Origin: Streptomyces sp. TLI_235 | GTDB taxonomy: Bacteria > Actinomycetota > Actinomycetes > Streptomycetales > Streptomycetaceae | NCBI GenBank assembly: GCA_002300355.1 | Contig: NSGV01000001.1 | Location: 5,394,001-5,458,000, forward strand | Length of the DNA: 64,000 nucleotides | Reading direction: 5' to 3' | Part shown: piece by piece, positions 34,922 through 42,668 of the stretch | Layout: each line of letters opens with the position of its first letter | How positions within the stretch are numbered: the first letter of the stretch is position 1 | Notes under the pieces: model-generated | Told to the model about the DNA's origin: nothing | The model's input: the letters and a program-made list of their open reading frames with translations, nothing else | The model's database searches: none | Program-made: the position numbers and the translations under genes

Positions 34922-35482
34922 TCAGTCGAGGTCCTCGGTGCGGCCAAGGGCGTCCGGCTGGCTCTGCTCGATCCGGCGCAGCATCCGGCCGAGCGTGGCG
35001 GAGAGGGCCGTCCGGTCCTCACCGACGATGTCCTGCAGCAGGTCCGCCTCGAAGACGGCGGCCATCCGCATGAGCTCCAGCCACTTGTCGCGGCCGGGCT
35101 CGGTGAGCTCGATGATCACGCGGACCCGGTTGGCCTCGTCGCGCTCGCGGGTGACCAGGCCGTCGGCGACCATCCGGTCGATCCGGTGCGTCATCGCCGC
35201 CGGGGTGAGGCCCAGCCGCTTGGCCAGGTCGCCCGGGCCGAGCCGGTACGGGCTGCCCGCGAAGACCAGCGCCTTGAGCACCTCCCACTCGGCGGACGTG
35301 ATCCCCAGCACAGCCAGCTGGCGGCTGTAGGCCACGTTCATCCGTCGTGACAGCCGGGAGAGGGTGGACACGATCGTCTCGACCTGCGGGTCCACGGTGG
35401 GGAATTCCCGCTGGTAGAGGGCCACCTGCTCGGCGATGCCGAGCTCGGTGGCGGCCGGCTGGTCCGGCTTGCGTGTGCTCAT
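34922..35482 (-). CDS. MarR-family regulator, divergent from MFS transporter
   Basis: A 186-residue winged-helix regulator with a long N-terminal extension. Recognition region RLGPGDLAKRLGLTPAAMTHRIDRMVADGLV and wing RDEANRVRVIIELTEPG are typical of MarR. ATG at 35482 has GGGAG ten bases upstream; another ATG three codons earlier is too close to that site. It diverges from an MFS gene over 141 AT-richer bases with several dyads, the usual layout for a drug-responsive repressor and its efflux pump. Confidence 0.88.
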   Translation of the reverse strand: MSTRKPDQPAATELGIAEQVALYQREFPTVDPQVETIVSTLSRLSRRMNVAYSRQLAVLGITSAEWEVLKALVFAGSPYRLGPGDLAKRLGLTPAAMTHRIDRMVADGLVTRERDEANRVRVIIELTEPGRDKWLELMRMAAVFEADLLQDIVGEDRTALSATLGRMLRRIEQSQPDALGRTEDLD

Positions 35483-35514
35483 GGCCGTCATTCTCCCACG
35501 CCATCGTGCAGCCG

Positions 35515-35600
35515 TTAAGCCTTTGACACCTGAGTCTTCGAAGACTTAGATTTTAGCTCTGAAATCTTACGGGCTTAAAGCAGGAAGGCTTCAACCTTCC
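35515..35600. promoter_or_regulatory. operator-rich divergent promoter of MarR/MFS pair
   Basis: Within 86 bases are AGTCTTCGAAGACT (35533-35546, a perfect 14-bp palindrome), AGATTT-N8-AAATCT (35548-35567), outer arms TTAAGCC (35515-35521) and GGCTTAA (35572-35578), and a hairpin GGAAGG-CTTCAA-CCTTCC (35583-35600) just before the MFS ribosome site. The two central dyads are the best MarR binding candidates. Confidence 0.6.
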
Positions 35601-35623
35601 GCGACGACAAAGGGGTGTGCACG

Positions 35624-36928
35624 GTGACCGGCACGGTGAAGCAGCGGGCGCGGCGGACGGACGGGGCGGGCGGCCCGCTGCGCCGCGTCCAGATCGGCAA
35701 TGCGCTGAGCGCGTTCGGCAGCGGGTTCACGATGCCGTACATGTTCGTGTACGTGGACCAGGTGCGGGGGCTGGGCTCGCTCGCGGCCGGGATGGTGTTC
35801 ACCGTCTTCGCGCTGGCCGCGCTGGCCGTCCTGCCGTTCACCGGCCGCGGCATCGACCGGTACGGCCCGCGCCCGGTGCTGCTCGCCGGTGCGGCCCTCG
35901 CCGCCGGCGGCGCGTACGCCTTCGGGCAGGCAGGCACCGCGCCGACCCTGCTGGTCTCCTCGTTCCTCTTCGGCGCGGGCATCACCGCCTGCCAGCCGGC
36001 GCTCGCCACGATGATCGTCCGCAGCACCGGCCGGGCCGGCCGCTCGCGGGCCTTCGCCCTCCAGTTCACCCTGGTCAACCTCGGCATGGGCATCGGCGCC
36101 CTGGTCGGGGGCCAGATCGTCGACCCCGCCGACCCGGCCAGCCTGACCCGGCTGTTCACCATCGAGGCGCTCACCCTGCTGGGCCTCGCCGTGATCGCCG
36201 GCACCGCCCGGATGCCGGCCGCCGAGCTCGTCCCGGCCGCCGAGGGCGGCTCGGCCACCGGCCTGCGCGCGGTGACCGCCGACAAGGCCATGCTGCGGCT
36301 CTGCCTGCTCGTCGGGCTGATCTTCTTCACCTGCTACGGGCAGTTCGAGTCCGGTGTCGCCGCGTTCGCCACCGACACGGTCGGCACCGCGCCGTCCGTG
36401 CTGGGCATCGCGATCGGCGCCAACGCGCTGACCATCGTGCTGCTGCAGATGGTCGTCGTCCGGCTCACCGAGCGCCGCCGCCGCACCACCGCGATGGCCG
36501 CCGCCGGCGTGGTCTGGCTGGGCGCCTGGGCCGCAGCCCTGGTGGCCGGTCTGGTCCGCTCGGAGGCGCTCGCCGCGACCGTCGCCGTGGTCGCCGTCTA
36601 CGCGCTGTTCGGCGTCGGCGAGTCGCTGCTCGCCCCGACCCTCGGCCCGATCGTGGCCGACCTCGCCCCGGCCCGGCTGCTCGGCACCTACAACGCCGCG
36701 CACGCCCTGGTGAAGCAGATCGCGATCGCGGTCGGCCCGGCCGTCGGCGTGCTGCTGGTCGGCGCAGGCACCTGGCCGCTCTACCTGCTGGCGATGGCCG
36801 CCTGCACGGTGCTGATCGTCCTGCTGGCGGTGCGGCTGCGCGGCCACCTGACGCCGGCGCAGGACAACGCCGTCCGCGCGGCGGCCGAGGTCCGGCCGAT
36901 CGTGCGGGAGCTGCAGACCGCGGCCTGA
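35624..36928 (+). CDS. MFS transporter
   Basis: A 434-residue major-facilitator protein with about twelve hydrophobic helices. The cytoplasmic loop 2-3 motif GRGIDRYGPRPVLLAG is the MFS A-motif, and MFVYVDQVRGLGSLAAGMVF and GAGITACQPALATMIV are similar to MdtH-like multidrug exporters. GTG at 35624 has AAAGGGG eight bases upstream. Divergence from a MarR gene and operator-like dyads suggest induction by an exported toxic compound; the substrate is unknown. Confidence 0.88.
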   Translation: MTGTVKQRARRTDGAGGPLRRVQIGNALSAFGSGFTMPYMFVYVDQVRGLGSLAAGMVFTVFALAALAVLPFTGRGIDRYGPRPVLLAGAALAAGGAYAFGQAGTAPTLLVSSFLFGAGITACQPALATMIVRSTGRAGRSRAFALQFTLVNLGMGIGALVGGQIVDPADPASLTRLFTIEALTLLGLAVIAGTARMPAAELVPAAEGGSATGLRAVTADKAMLRLCLLVGLIFFTCYGQFESGVAAFATDTVGTAPSVLGIAIGANALTIVLLQMVVVRLTERRRRTTAMAAAGVVWLGAWAAALVAGLVRSEALAATVAVVAVYALFGVGESLLAPTLGPIVADLAPARLLGTYNAAHALVKQIAIAVGPAVGVLLVGAGTWPLYLLAMAACTVLIVLLAVRLRGHLTPAQDNAVRAAAEVRPIVRELQTAA

Positions 36929-36990
36929 ACCGGCGTCAGGCCGGGCCCGGCCCGCATGCGGGGCTCACCCGTCCGGCCTACTGTCGAAAA

Positions 36991-37016
36991 CGGGGCCGCC
37001 GGCGGCGGCGGCCCCG
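36991..37016 (+). terminator. hairpin after MFS gene
   Basis: CGGGGCCGCC (36991-37000) pairs with GGCGGCCCCG (37007-37016) across a 6-base loop, 63 bases after the MFS stop and 26 before the next start. Confidence 0.6.
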
Positions 37017-37041
37017 CACCGGCCGGGAAGGACGGCTCACC

Positions 37042-38427
37042 ATGGCTTCCCCAGCGATCGACGGCCTGCGCCCGGAGGAACTCGCCGAGGGCTTCGCCGG
37101 CCGGGTGTTGCTGCCCGAGGATGAGGGCTACGGCGAGGCGAGAACCATCCACAACGGCATGATCGACCGCAGGCCCGCGGTGATCGCCCAGTGCGACGGG
37201 CCGAACGACGTCGCCGCGGCCCTCGCCTTCGGCCGCAGCCGCGGCCTGGAGATCGCCGTCCGCTGCGGCGGCCACGCGGTCAGCGGCCAGGCCCTCGTCG
37301 ACGGCGGCCTGGTCCTCGACCTGCGGCGGATGAACGCCGTACGGGTCGACCCCGACGCCCGGGTCGCCCAGGTCGGCGGCGGCGCCCTGATGCGCGACCT
37401 CGACCGGGCCACCCAGCCGCACGGCCTCGCCACCACCGGCGGCCGCGCCTCGACCACCGGCATCGGCGGCTTCGCCCTCGGCGGCGGATCCGGCTGGCTG
37501 GAACGCCGCTTCGGCCTGATGTGCGACAACCTGCTCGCCGCCGACCTGGTCACCGCGGACGGCCGCCGGGTGCACGCCAGCGCCGAGCAGAACCCCGAGC
37601 TCTTCTGGGCGCTGCACGGCGGCGGCGGCAACTTCGGCGTGGTCACCGAGTTCACCTTCGGCCTGCACCCGCTGCCCGCCTTCTCGATCGCGCTGCTGCT
37701 CTTCGAGGCCGACAAGGGCGCCGACGTGCTGCGCGCCTACCGCGACACGATGGAGGCCGCACCGGACGAGGTCGGCGGCGCCTTCATCTATCTCACCGCG
37801 CCGCCCGAGGAGTTCGTGCCCCCGCAGCTGGTCGGGCAGCCCGCCATCGGCGTCCTGCTCACCTACGCCGGCGACCTGGAGACCGCGCGCCCCGCCTTCG
37901 CGCCGATGCTCGGCCTCGGCCACGCCGCCGAGGTGGTCACCGACATCCCGTACGCCGACCTGCAGTGCATGCTCGACGACCCGCCCGGCTTCCGGAACTA
38001 CTGGTCCGCCGAGTACCTCTCCGGCTTCCCGGACGAGGCCGTGGACGCCTTCGCCGCCCGCGCCCGGGACATGATCGTGCCCTCGCCCAGCCAGCACATC
38101 GCCTTCGCGCTCGGCGGCGCCGTCGCGGCCGGCGACGACCGGTGGCCGGTGCCGTGGCGGGCCGCGCCCTGGGCAGTCCACCCGTTCGCGGTCTGGGAGG
38201 ACCCGGCCGACGACGAGCGCGGCCGCGGCTGGACCAAGGCGGTCTGCGCCGACCTGCGGCCCTGGTCGATCGGCGCGGTCTACCTCAACTTCATCGGCGA
38301 CGAGGGCGAGGACCGCGCCGCGGCCGGCCGCGGCGCGGAGAACCTCGCCCGGCTCGCCGCCGTCAAGGCCGAGTACGACCCGGCGAACGTCCTCCACTTC
38401 AACCACAACATCAGGCCCGCGGCCTGA
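37042..38427 (+). CDS. berberine-bridge-type FAD-dependent oxidoreductase
   Basis: A 461-residue flavoprotein with the VAO/PCMH fold: FAD-binding half to about residue 210 and substrate half after it, ending in the BBE segment YDPANVLHFNHNI. The histidine in RCGGHAVSGQ is the usual covalent FAD site, and the cysteine in FGLMCDNLL is at a position that can give a second covalent bond in bicovalent members. Substrates in the family range from oligosaccharides to secondary metabolites. No signal peptide, so cytoplasmic. ATG at 37042 with GGAAGGA upstream. Its end overlaps the convergent transposase gene by 17 bases. Confidence 0.9.
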   Translation: MASPAIDGLRPEELAEGFAGRVLLPEDEGYGEARTIHNGMIDRRPAVIAQCDGPNDVAAALAFGRSRGLEIAVRCGGHAVSGQALVDGGLVLDLRRMNAVRVDPDARVAQVGGGALMRDLDRATQPHGLATTGGRASTTGIGGFALGGGSGWLERRFGLMCDNLLAADLVTADGRRVHASAEQNPELFWALHGGGGNFGVVTEFTFGLHPLPAFSIALLLFEADKGADVLRAYRDTMEAAPDEVGGAFIYLTAPPEEFVPPQLVGQPAIGVLLTYAGDLETARPAFAPMLGLGHAAEVVTDIPYADLQCMLDDPPGFRNYWSAEYLSGFPDEAVDAFAARARDMIVPSPSQHIAFALGGAVAAGDDRWPVPWRAAPWAVHPFAVWEDPADDERGRGWTKAVCADLRPWSIGAVYLNFIGDEGEDRAAAGRGAENLARLAAVKAEYDPANVLHFNHNIRPAA

Positions 38428-39736
38428 GGCCGGGTCGGCAGCCGTCAGCCGCAGCGCGGGCGCCCGCGGGACGCTGCCCCGGCACGGTCGGACCGGGGCG
38501 GAGGTACCGCCTGCGCAGCGCCTCGGCCTCGGCGGACGCCTCCGCGGACGGCGGACGGCGGACACCGGTGTCCGGACAGCCCGCCGAACCGGGCAGGACC
38601 AGACGGGGCGGGCGCTCCAGGACGAAGACCGTGCCGCCGTCGGCCACCGTCCGGCCCTCGCCGCGCGGCGCCAGCGAGTGGCGCGCGATGACCGCCCCGC
38701 TCGACGCGGTGATCGACAGCCGGGGCTCGTCCAGCCGGTGGCGGACCTCCACCAGCGCTCCGGCGAGGTCCGGCGGCACGGCGTAGCGGTTGCCGCGGAA
38801 GTGGACGAGCCCGCGCTGGTCGACCGTGCGGAGGGTGCGCACACACGCCGGGAACGGAGCCGGCGGCAGCGCCCCCAGCGCCGGGGTGGCGGACGGCGCG
38901 CCGTCGCCGGCCGGGAGCCGTTCGTCGGACCACCTCGCCAGGCGGTCGAGGATGTGCTGCGCCGCGCGCGGGCCGAGGTCGTCGACGACGCTGCGCCAGT
39001 GCTGCCCGGCGGCTGCGGCGCGCCGCTCCTCCTCGGCGGTGGGGCCGGCGGTCTCCAGTTCGATCTCGACCCCGTAGTACCGCCCGACCGGCGCGAACTC
39101 CTTGGCCAGCCGGCCGGTCGACGGGCACCGGACGGGCGCGGCACGGTCGAAGCGCCAGCGTGGGGCGGTGCCCCCGAGCCGCCGCAGCAGGTAGTCGACG
39201 GCCTCCAGCACCTGCGGGAATTCGTCGCTGTCGAGGAGGACGCCGCGCCAGCGGTGGGCGTGGCGCAGCGAGCCGGTCAGGAGATGGGCCTTCACACCGC
39301 CGCCCCAGCCGGGCGGGGAGTCGGCGAGGTCCGTCCAGCTGAACCGGATCTCCTCGTGGTCGGTGTGCGGACCGCCCCGTCCGCCGCCGGGGGCACCGGG
39401 GGCGCCGGGGTGGCAGCCTCTGCACAGCGGGCGCAGACGGTGTCTGCGCAGGGCGCGGGTGAAGGTCGAGTAGCCGCCGCGGTAGCCGAGATCGGTGATC
39501 TCGTCGAAGAGTGCGGTCGCCGGCAGGTGCGGATCGTCCGCCATGCGCAGGCGGCAGTACGGGAGGAAGGAGAGGAAGACGTCCTCCGCCGGGGTCCGCA
39601 CCCCGGGCTCGCGGTTCCCGGACAGGTACCTCCGGACGGTCTTGCGGTCCCGGCCGAGCTGCCGGGCGATCGCCGAGATCGACCACCCCTGGCCGTGGAG
39701 CCGTCGGACATCCATGTATTCGTTCGTGCTGAGCAA
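38411..39736 (-). CDS. orphan IS21-like (IstA/Mu-type) transposase, probably degenerate
   Basis: A 441-residue protein with the IstA order: N-terminal helix-turn-helix (RLHGQGWSISAIARQLGRDRKTVRRYL), a central RNase-H-like region and a C-terminal Mu-type beta-barrel (VHFRGNRYAVPPDLAG, VEVRHR). The central region has aspartates in SWTDLADS and WRFDRAA but I find no convincing third catalytic Glu; the usual QTKGKVER block is absent. No istB ATPase gene and no terminal inverted repeats are seen. TTG at 39736 has AGGGGG six bases upstream; a GTG at 39769 is the alternative. It may be a domesticated DNA-binding protein. Confidence 0.7.
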   Translation of the reverse strand: MLSTNEYMDVRRLHGQGWSISAIARQLGRDRKTVRRYLSGNREPGVRTPAEDVFLSFLPYCRLRMADDPHLPATALFDEITDLGYRGGYSTFTRALRRHRLRPLCRGCHPGAPGAPGGGRGGPHTDHEEIRFSWTDLADSPPGWGGGVKAHLLTGSLRHAHRWRGVLLDSDEFPQVLEAVDYLLRRLGGTAPRWRFDRAAPVRCPSTGRLAKEFAPVGRYYGVEIELETAGPTAEEERRAAAAGQHWRSVVDDLGPRAAQHILDRLARWSDERLPAGDGAPSATPALGALPPAPFPACVRTLRTVDQRGLVHFRGNRYAVPPDLAGALVEVRHRLDEPRLSITASSGAVIARHSLAPRGEGRTVADGGTVFVLERPPRLVLPGSAGCPDTGVRRPPSAEASAEAEALRRRYLRPGPTVPGQRPAGARAAADGCRPGLRPRA

Positions 39737-40070
39737 CCCAAACCCCCTACGTGCAGGCTTGCCGGCCACATCGACTAAGAATTCGCAATGGATCGTTGCA
39801 AGAGAGTGACCCTACAGCACCACTTTGAAGATCGGAATCAGATGAAACGTTTCTCCGGTGCGCCGTCCGGGTAATTTCGGAGAGCGCGGCGCAGCGCAAC
39901 TGCGCTGCGCCGCGCGGGTGGGAAAATTCGGAGAGCGGCCTTGCGCATATGCTCGGACCGCGCTACCTGCGAGGAGATCCGGAGAGCGCACGCGCCCGTT
40001 CATACGGAATGTCGCCCGAATTCCGCACACCCGGGTGGAAGATCGCTTCGTTGACCGTGGTGTGATTCCC
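39737..40070. repeat. gene-free stretch with 51-bp-phased repeats and a perfect hairpin
   Basis: Three copies of YCGGAGAGCG start at 39877, 39928 and 39979, exactly 51 bp apart, each with a short AT-rich lead (AATT/AAATT/AGAT). Within the first unit lies a perfect 15-bp inverted repeat (39884-39898 with 39901-39915, 2-base centre). A reversed CCGGAGA is at 39852-39858. The stretch separates the orphan transposase from the gene at 40071. The frame starting at 39858 stays open through it and would give 17-residue repeats with a shared GER, so a longer protein cannot be excluded. Confidence 0.75.
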
Positions 40071-40391
40071 ATGCCTGACCCAGCGACCCCGCACAGCTTC
40101 GAGCGCGACCCGATCTGCACCATCGGGGCCTGGCTCTTCGTCCCGGACCGGCAGAACGCCGCGGGCGACGTGGAGACCGGGTACCTGGTGCGCAACGGCC
40201 GGCGCGTCGTCCTGTGGCACTGTTCCCGGATCCTCGCCGACTTGCTCCGGACGCTGCGCCGCCTGGAATGCCGGCTGGCCGTTCCCGGCAGTGCCGCACA
40301 GTCCCCCGGCCCCGCGGCAGCCGACGCCCCGGAGGTGCCGCCGGCAGGCCATTCCACAGCCGTGCCGGGGAATGAGCCGCCCCGTGCATGA
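40071..40391 (+). CDS. hypothetical protein, unrecognised
   Basis: A 106-residue protein I do not recognise. Residues 1-75 look folded (DPICTIGAWLFVPDRQNA, GYLVRNGRRVVLWHCSRILADLLRTLRRLECRL), with a long amphipathic helix at the end; residues 76-106 are a Pro/Ala-rich tail. ATG at 40071 lacks a strong ribosome site, and the same frame is open back to 39858. Its last 20 bases overlap the DUF2637 gene, suggesting co-translation. Confidence 0.5.
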   Translation: MPDPATPHSFERDPICTIGAWLFVPDRQNAAGDVETGYLVRNGRRVVLWHCSRILADLLRTLRRLECRLAVPGSAAQSPGPAAADAPEVPPAGHSTAVPGNEPPRA

Positions 40392-41094
40392 CCCACTGCT
40401 GGAATTCTTTCGTCCGTACGGAAATGACCCGCTGTTTTCCGGTCCCGGCGAGCATTATGACGGGACGGCGGGGCCGCTTGTCGCGGACGCCGGATGGTAC
40501 GGGGCGCCGACCGTCGAAATGGCCGGCACCTGGAGTACCGGCGTTTTCGTGCCGAGCCAGGCGGCCCCGGTCGCCGATTCCCTGCCGCAGCCTGCCCCGC
40601 CGCCGCCGGCGGCGCCGCCGCGGGCCCCGCGGCAGCGGCGCCGGGTGCGTGCCGCGGCGGACCGGCGCGAGGAGACCCTGGGCGAGCTGTTCCGCACCCT
40701 GCTCGCCGTCGCGGTGACGGTGGTGTGCGTGCTGGGCTGGGTCCTCTCCTATGCGCCTCTGCAGGACCTCGCCATCGCCCGGGTGCCCGGCGGGCTGTCC
40801 CTGCTGTGGCCGGTCGTGGTGTACGGGCCCTGGCTCGCCGGCTGCCTGTCCGTGCTCCGGGCCGCCCTCGACGGTCGGCGTGCGCTGCACGCCTGGATCG
40901 TGGTCCTCGCCTTCTCCGCCGTCGCCACCGGGCTCTGCGTCTGCGGTGTCGCGCAGACCGTGCCGGACGTCATCGTTGCCGGGCTGCCTCCCGTGGCGGC
41001 GGCGATCTGCCTCGACCAACTCGCGCGCCAGCTGATCACCCGCCACCCCTCCCAGCGGCCGCGGTCCCGGCACGGCGGGCGATCGCGGCGGTGA
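40372..41094 (+). CDS. DUF2637-like membrane protein
   Basis: A 240-residue protein with a disordered N-terminal half (Pro/Ala-rich, ending in the basic APRQRRRVRAAADRREE) and four hydrophobic helices after residue 105: TLLAVAVTVVCVLGWVL, LLWPVVVYGPWLAGCLSVL, ALHAWIVVLAFSAVATGLCVCG and VIVAGLPPVAAAICL. This is the DUF2637 (SpdB-like) layout, frequent on conjugative plasmids and integrated elements of streptomycetes. Overlap with the preceding gene suggests coupling. Together with the transposase it marks an accessory patch. Confidence 0.65.
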   Translation: MSRPVHDPLLEFFRPYGNDPLFSGPGEHYDGTAGPLVADAGWYGAPTVEMAGTWSTGVFVPSQAAPVADSLPQPAPPPPAAPPRAPRQRRRVRAAADRREETLGELFRTLLAVAVTVVCVLGWVLSYAPLQDLAIARVPGGLSLLWPVVVYGPWLAGCLSVLRAALDGRRALHAWIVVLAFSAVATGLCVCGVAQTVPDVIVAGLPPVAAAICLDQLARQLITRHPSQRPRSRHGGRSRR

Positions 41095-41099
41095 CGCGT

Positions 41100-41399
41100 C
41101 GGCGGGCCGGCGGCAGGGGTCACCGCCGGCCCGCCGGCCGAAGGCCGCCCCCGGCCGGCCGGCCGGGGGAGCAGCTGACGGGGGGTGAGCAGCCATGCAG
41201 GACTCCTGGTCGTCGTGGTGCCCCTGCGGGCCCGGACGGCGGACCGGGTGTCGCAGGCGGCGCAACCACCGTAGGGAGCGATCGGCAGATGCCTGATCAA
41301 TTCGCCGTGGTCTGCACAGTTTCGGCGCGCCACGTGCGATTCAGCCCAACGGCCGCGCGCCGGAGCCTGCGCGAGACCCCGCCGGCCGACCCCGGACCG
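41100..41399. terminator. terminator and palindrome in gene-free stretch after DUF2637 gene
   Basis: A 14-bp stem (41100-41113 with 41123-41136, 9-base loop) five bases after the DUF2637 stop is a strong terminator. A second perfect 22-bp GC palindrome, CCCCC-GGCC-GG... (41148-41169), follows. The remaining bases to 41399 hold only a weak 33-codon frame and no other feature I can support. Confidence 0.75.
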
Positions 41400-42485
41400 T
41401 CAGGGAGCGGTGGGCATCAGCAGCGAGAAGGTGCCCGCGCGCTCCGGGAAGCGGACGGCGAGCGGGGCGACCGGGCCGCCGAGCTCCAGGACGAGCTGAC
41501 CGCGTGCGCCCGCGCCGACCGCCTCCAGCAGGAAGTCGCGGTTGACCTGCACCCGCAGCCCGCCCTCCCCGCCCTCCCCGATCTCCCCGGCGGTGCCGTC
41601 GCCGACCGCGAGCGTGCCGTCGGGCGAGACGGTGAGCACCGAGACCGGGAAGTCCACACCGTCCTGCTCGCGGTGCACCGTGCGGACGGGCGCCGCGCCG
41701 AGGCCGTCGCGCAGCGCGTCGGCGGCGATCTCGACCCGGTGGACGGCGTCCAGGCGCAGCATCGGGCGGTAGTCCGGGAAGTCGGCCGGCACCGGGGTGC
41801 CGGTCAGCTCGCGGCCCGCGGCCGCGGCCCGCAGGCCGTCCGCGGAGACCGCCAGCTCGGCCTCGCCGTCGCCGGCCTCGGCGAGCAGGCCGCGCAGCCC
41901 GTCCACGAAGGCGGTCGGCGCGACCACGCCGACGGCCGGGCCCTCGACCGCGTCGGCGGCTGCCTCGGAGACCGCCAGCCGGTACCGGTCGGTGGCGACC
42001 AGGCGCAGCAGCCCGGCCTCCGCCTCGAACAGCACCCCGGCCACCTGGGGCAGTGAGCCGTCGGGGCCGACGGCGAAGCGGACGGCGTCCAGCGCGGCGG
42101 CCAGGTCGGCGGCGGGCAGGGTCAGACAGGTGACGGTCACGGGATGCTCCCTCAGTTCCAGTAGGTGTCGGACGGTGGAGAGTTCGCGGCGGGCGTCCGC
42201 CAGGCCCTCCTCCAGGCGTCGCAGGTGTGCGTCCAGAGCAGCGGCGGCCTCGCCGGGACGGCCGGCCAGCACCCGGGAGATGTCCGCGAGCGGCATGCCG
42301 ACCCGGCGCAGCCGGGCGATCAGCCGGGCGTCGGCCAGTTGCCCGGGTGCGTACCATCGGTAGCCGGTCTGCGGGTCGACCCGGGCCGGGCCGAACACGC
42401 CCGCGCCGTCGTAGAACCGCAGCGCGCTGACGCTGAGCCCGCTGAGCCTGGCCGTCTCGCCGATGCTGTGAAGTCCGCTGTCCAC
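41400..42485 (-). CDS. MerR regulator fused to a DNA polymerase III beta-clamp-like domain
   Basis: A 361-residue two-domain protein. Residues 1-75 are a MerR winged helix (LHSIGETARLSGLSVSALRF, DPQTGYRWYAPGQLADARLI, RVGMPLADI), then a helical linker (LDAHLRRLEEGLADARRELS). From about residue 118 to the end runs a DnaN-like sliding-clamp fold of about two clamp domains: LPAADLAAALDAVRFAVG, LLRLVATDRYRLAVSEAA, LAVSADGLRAAAAGRELTG, DFPDYRPML and LEAVGAGARGQLVLELGG. The clamp part probably binds a ligand or partner rather than encircling DNA. The GTG start follows a classic MerR promoter so closely that the message should be leaderless. It diverges from the protein O-mannosyltransferase gene. 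Confidence 0.88.
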   Translation of the reverse strand: MDSGLHSIGETARLSGLSVSALRFYDGAGVFGPARVDPQTGYRWYAPGQLADARLIARLRRVGMPLADISRVLAGRPGEAAAALDAHLRRLEEGLADARRELSTVRHLLELREHPVTVTCLTLPAADLAAALDAVRFAVGPDGSLPQVAGVLFEAEAGLLRLVATDRYRLAVSEAAADAVEGPAVGVVAPTAFVDGLRGLLAEAGDGEAELAVSADGLRAAAAGRELTGTPVPADFPDYRPMLRLDAVHRVEIAADALRDGLGAAPVRTVHREQDGVDFPVSVLTVSPDGTLAVGDGTAGEIGEGGEGGLRVQVNRDFLLEAVGAGARGQLVLELGGPVAPLAVRFPERAGTFSLLMPTAP

Positions 42486-42492
42486 ACGGCCG

Positions 42493-42523
42493 ACTCTGCC
42501 CCCTCGACCAGGTCGAGGGTCAA
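42493..42523 (-). promoter_or_regulatory. MerR-type promoter with 19-bp spacer and internal dyad
   Basis: On the minus strand: -35 TTGACC (42523-42518), a 19-bp spacer, -10 CAGAGT (42498-42493). The perfect dyad CCCTCGACC-A-GGTCGAGGG (42501-42519) fills the spacer, the hallmark of MerR-activated promoters. The predicted transcription start falls within a base or two of the GTG at 42485. Confidence 0.8.
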
Positions 42524-42668
42524 ACCGCGGTGCGGGTGGACGGTCGGGCCGCGCGGTCCGGCTAGGATCTCTCCGACAAAGGCGACATAGCGCCAGTCCG
42601 GGCCTGCGACCCGTCAGCCCGCGACCGCCGCGGCCGCCGCGACACCGAGCGAGGAGCGGCGGCAGACC

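Noticed and set aside
39737..40070. Phased repeats as a replication origin or attachment site
   Set aside because: No DnaA boxes, integrase or tRNA end nearby; only the repeat pattern is supported.
41195..41296. 33-codon frame with a G-rich ribosome-like site and an Arg-rich end
   Set aside because: Composition is what random GC-rich sequence gives here, and the opposite strand is open over the same stretch.
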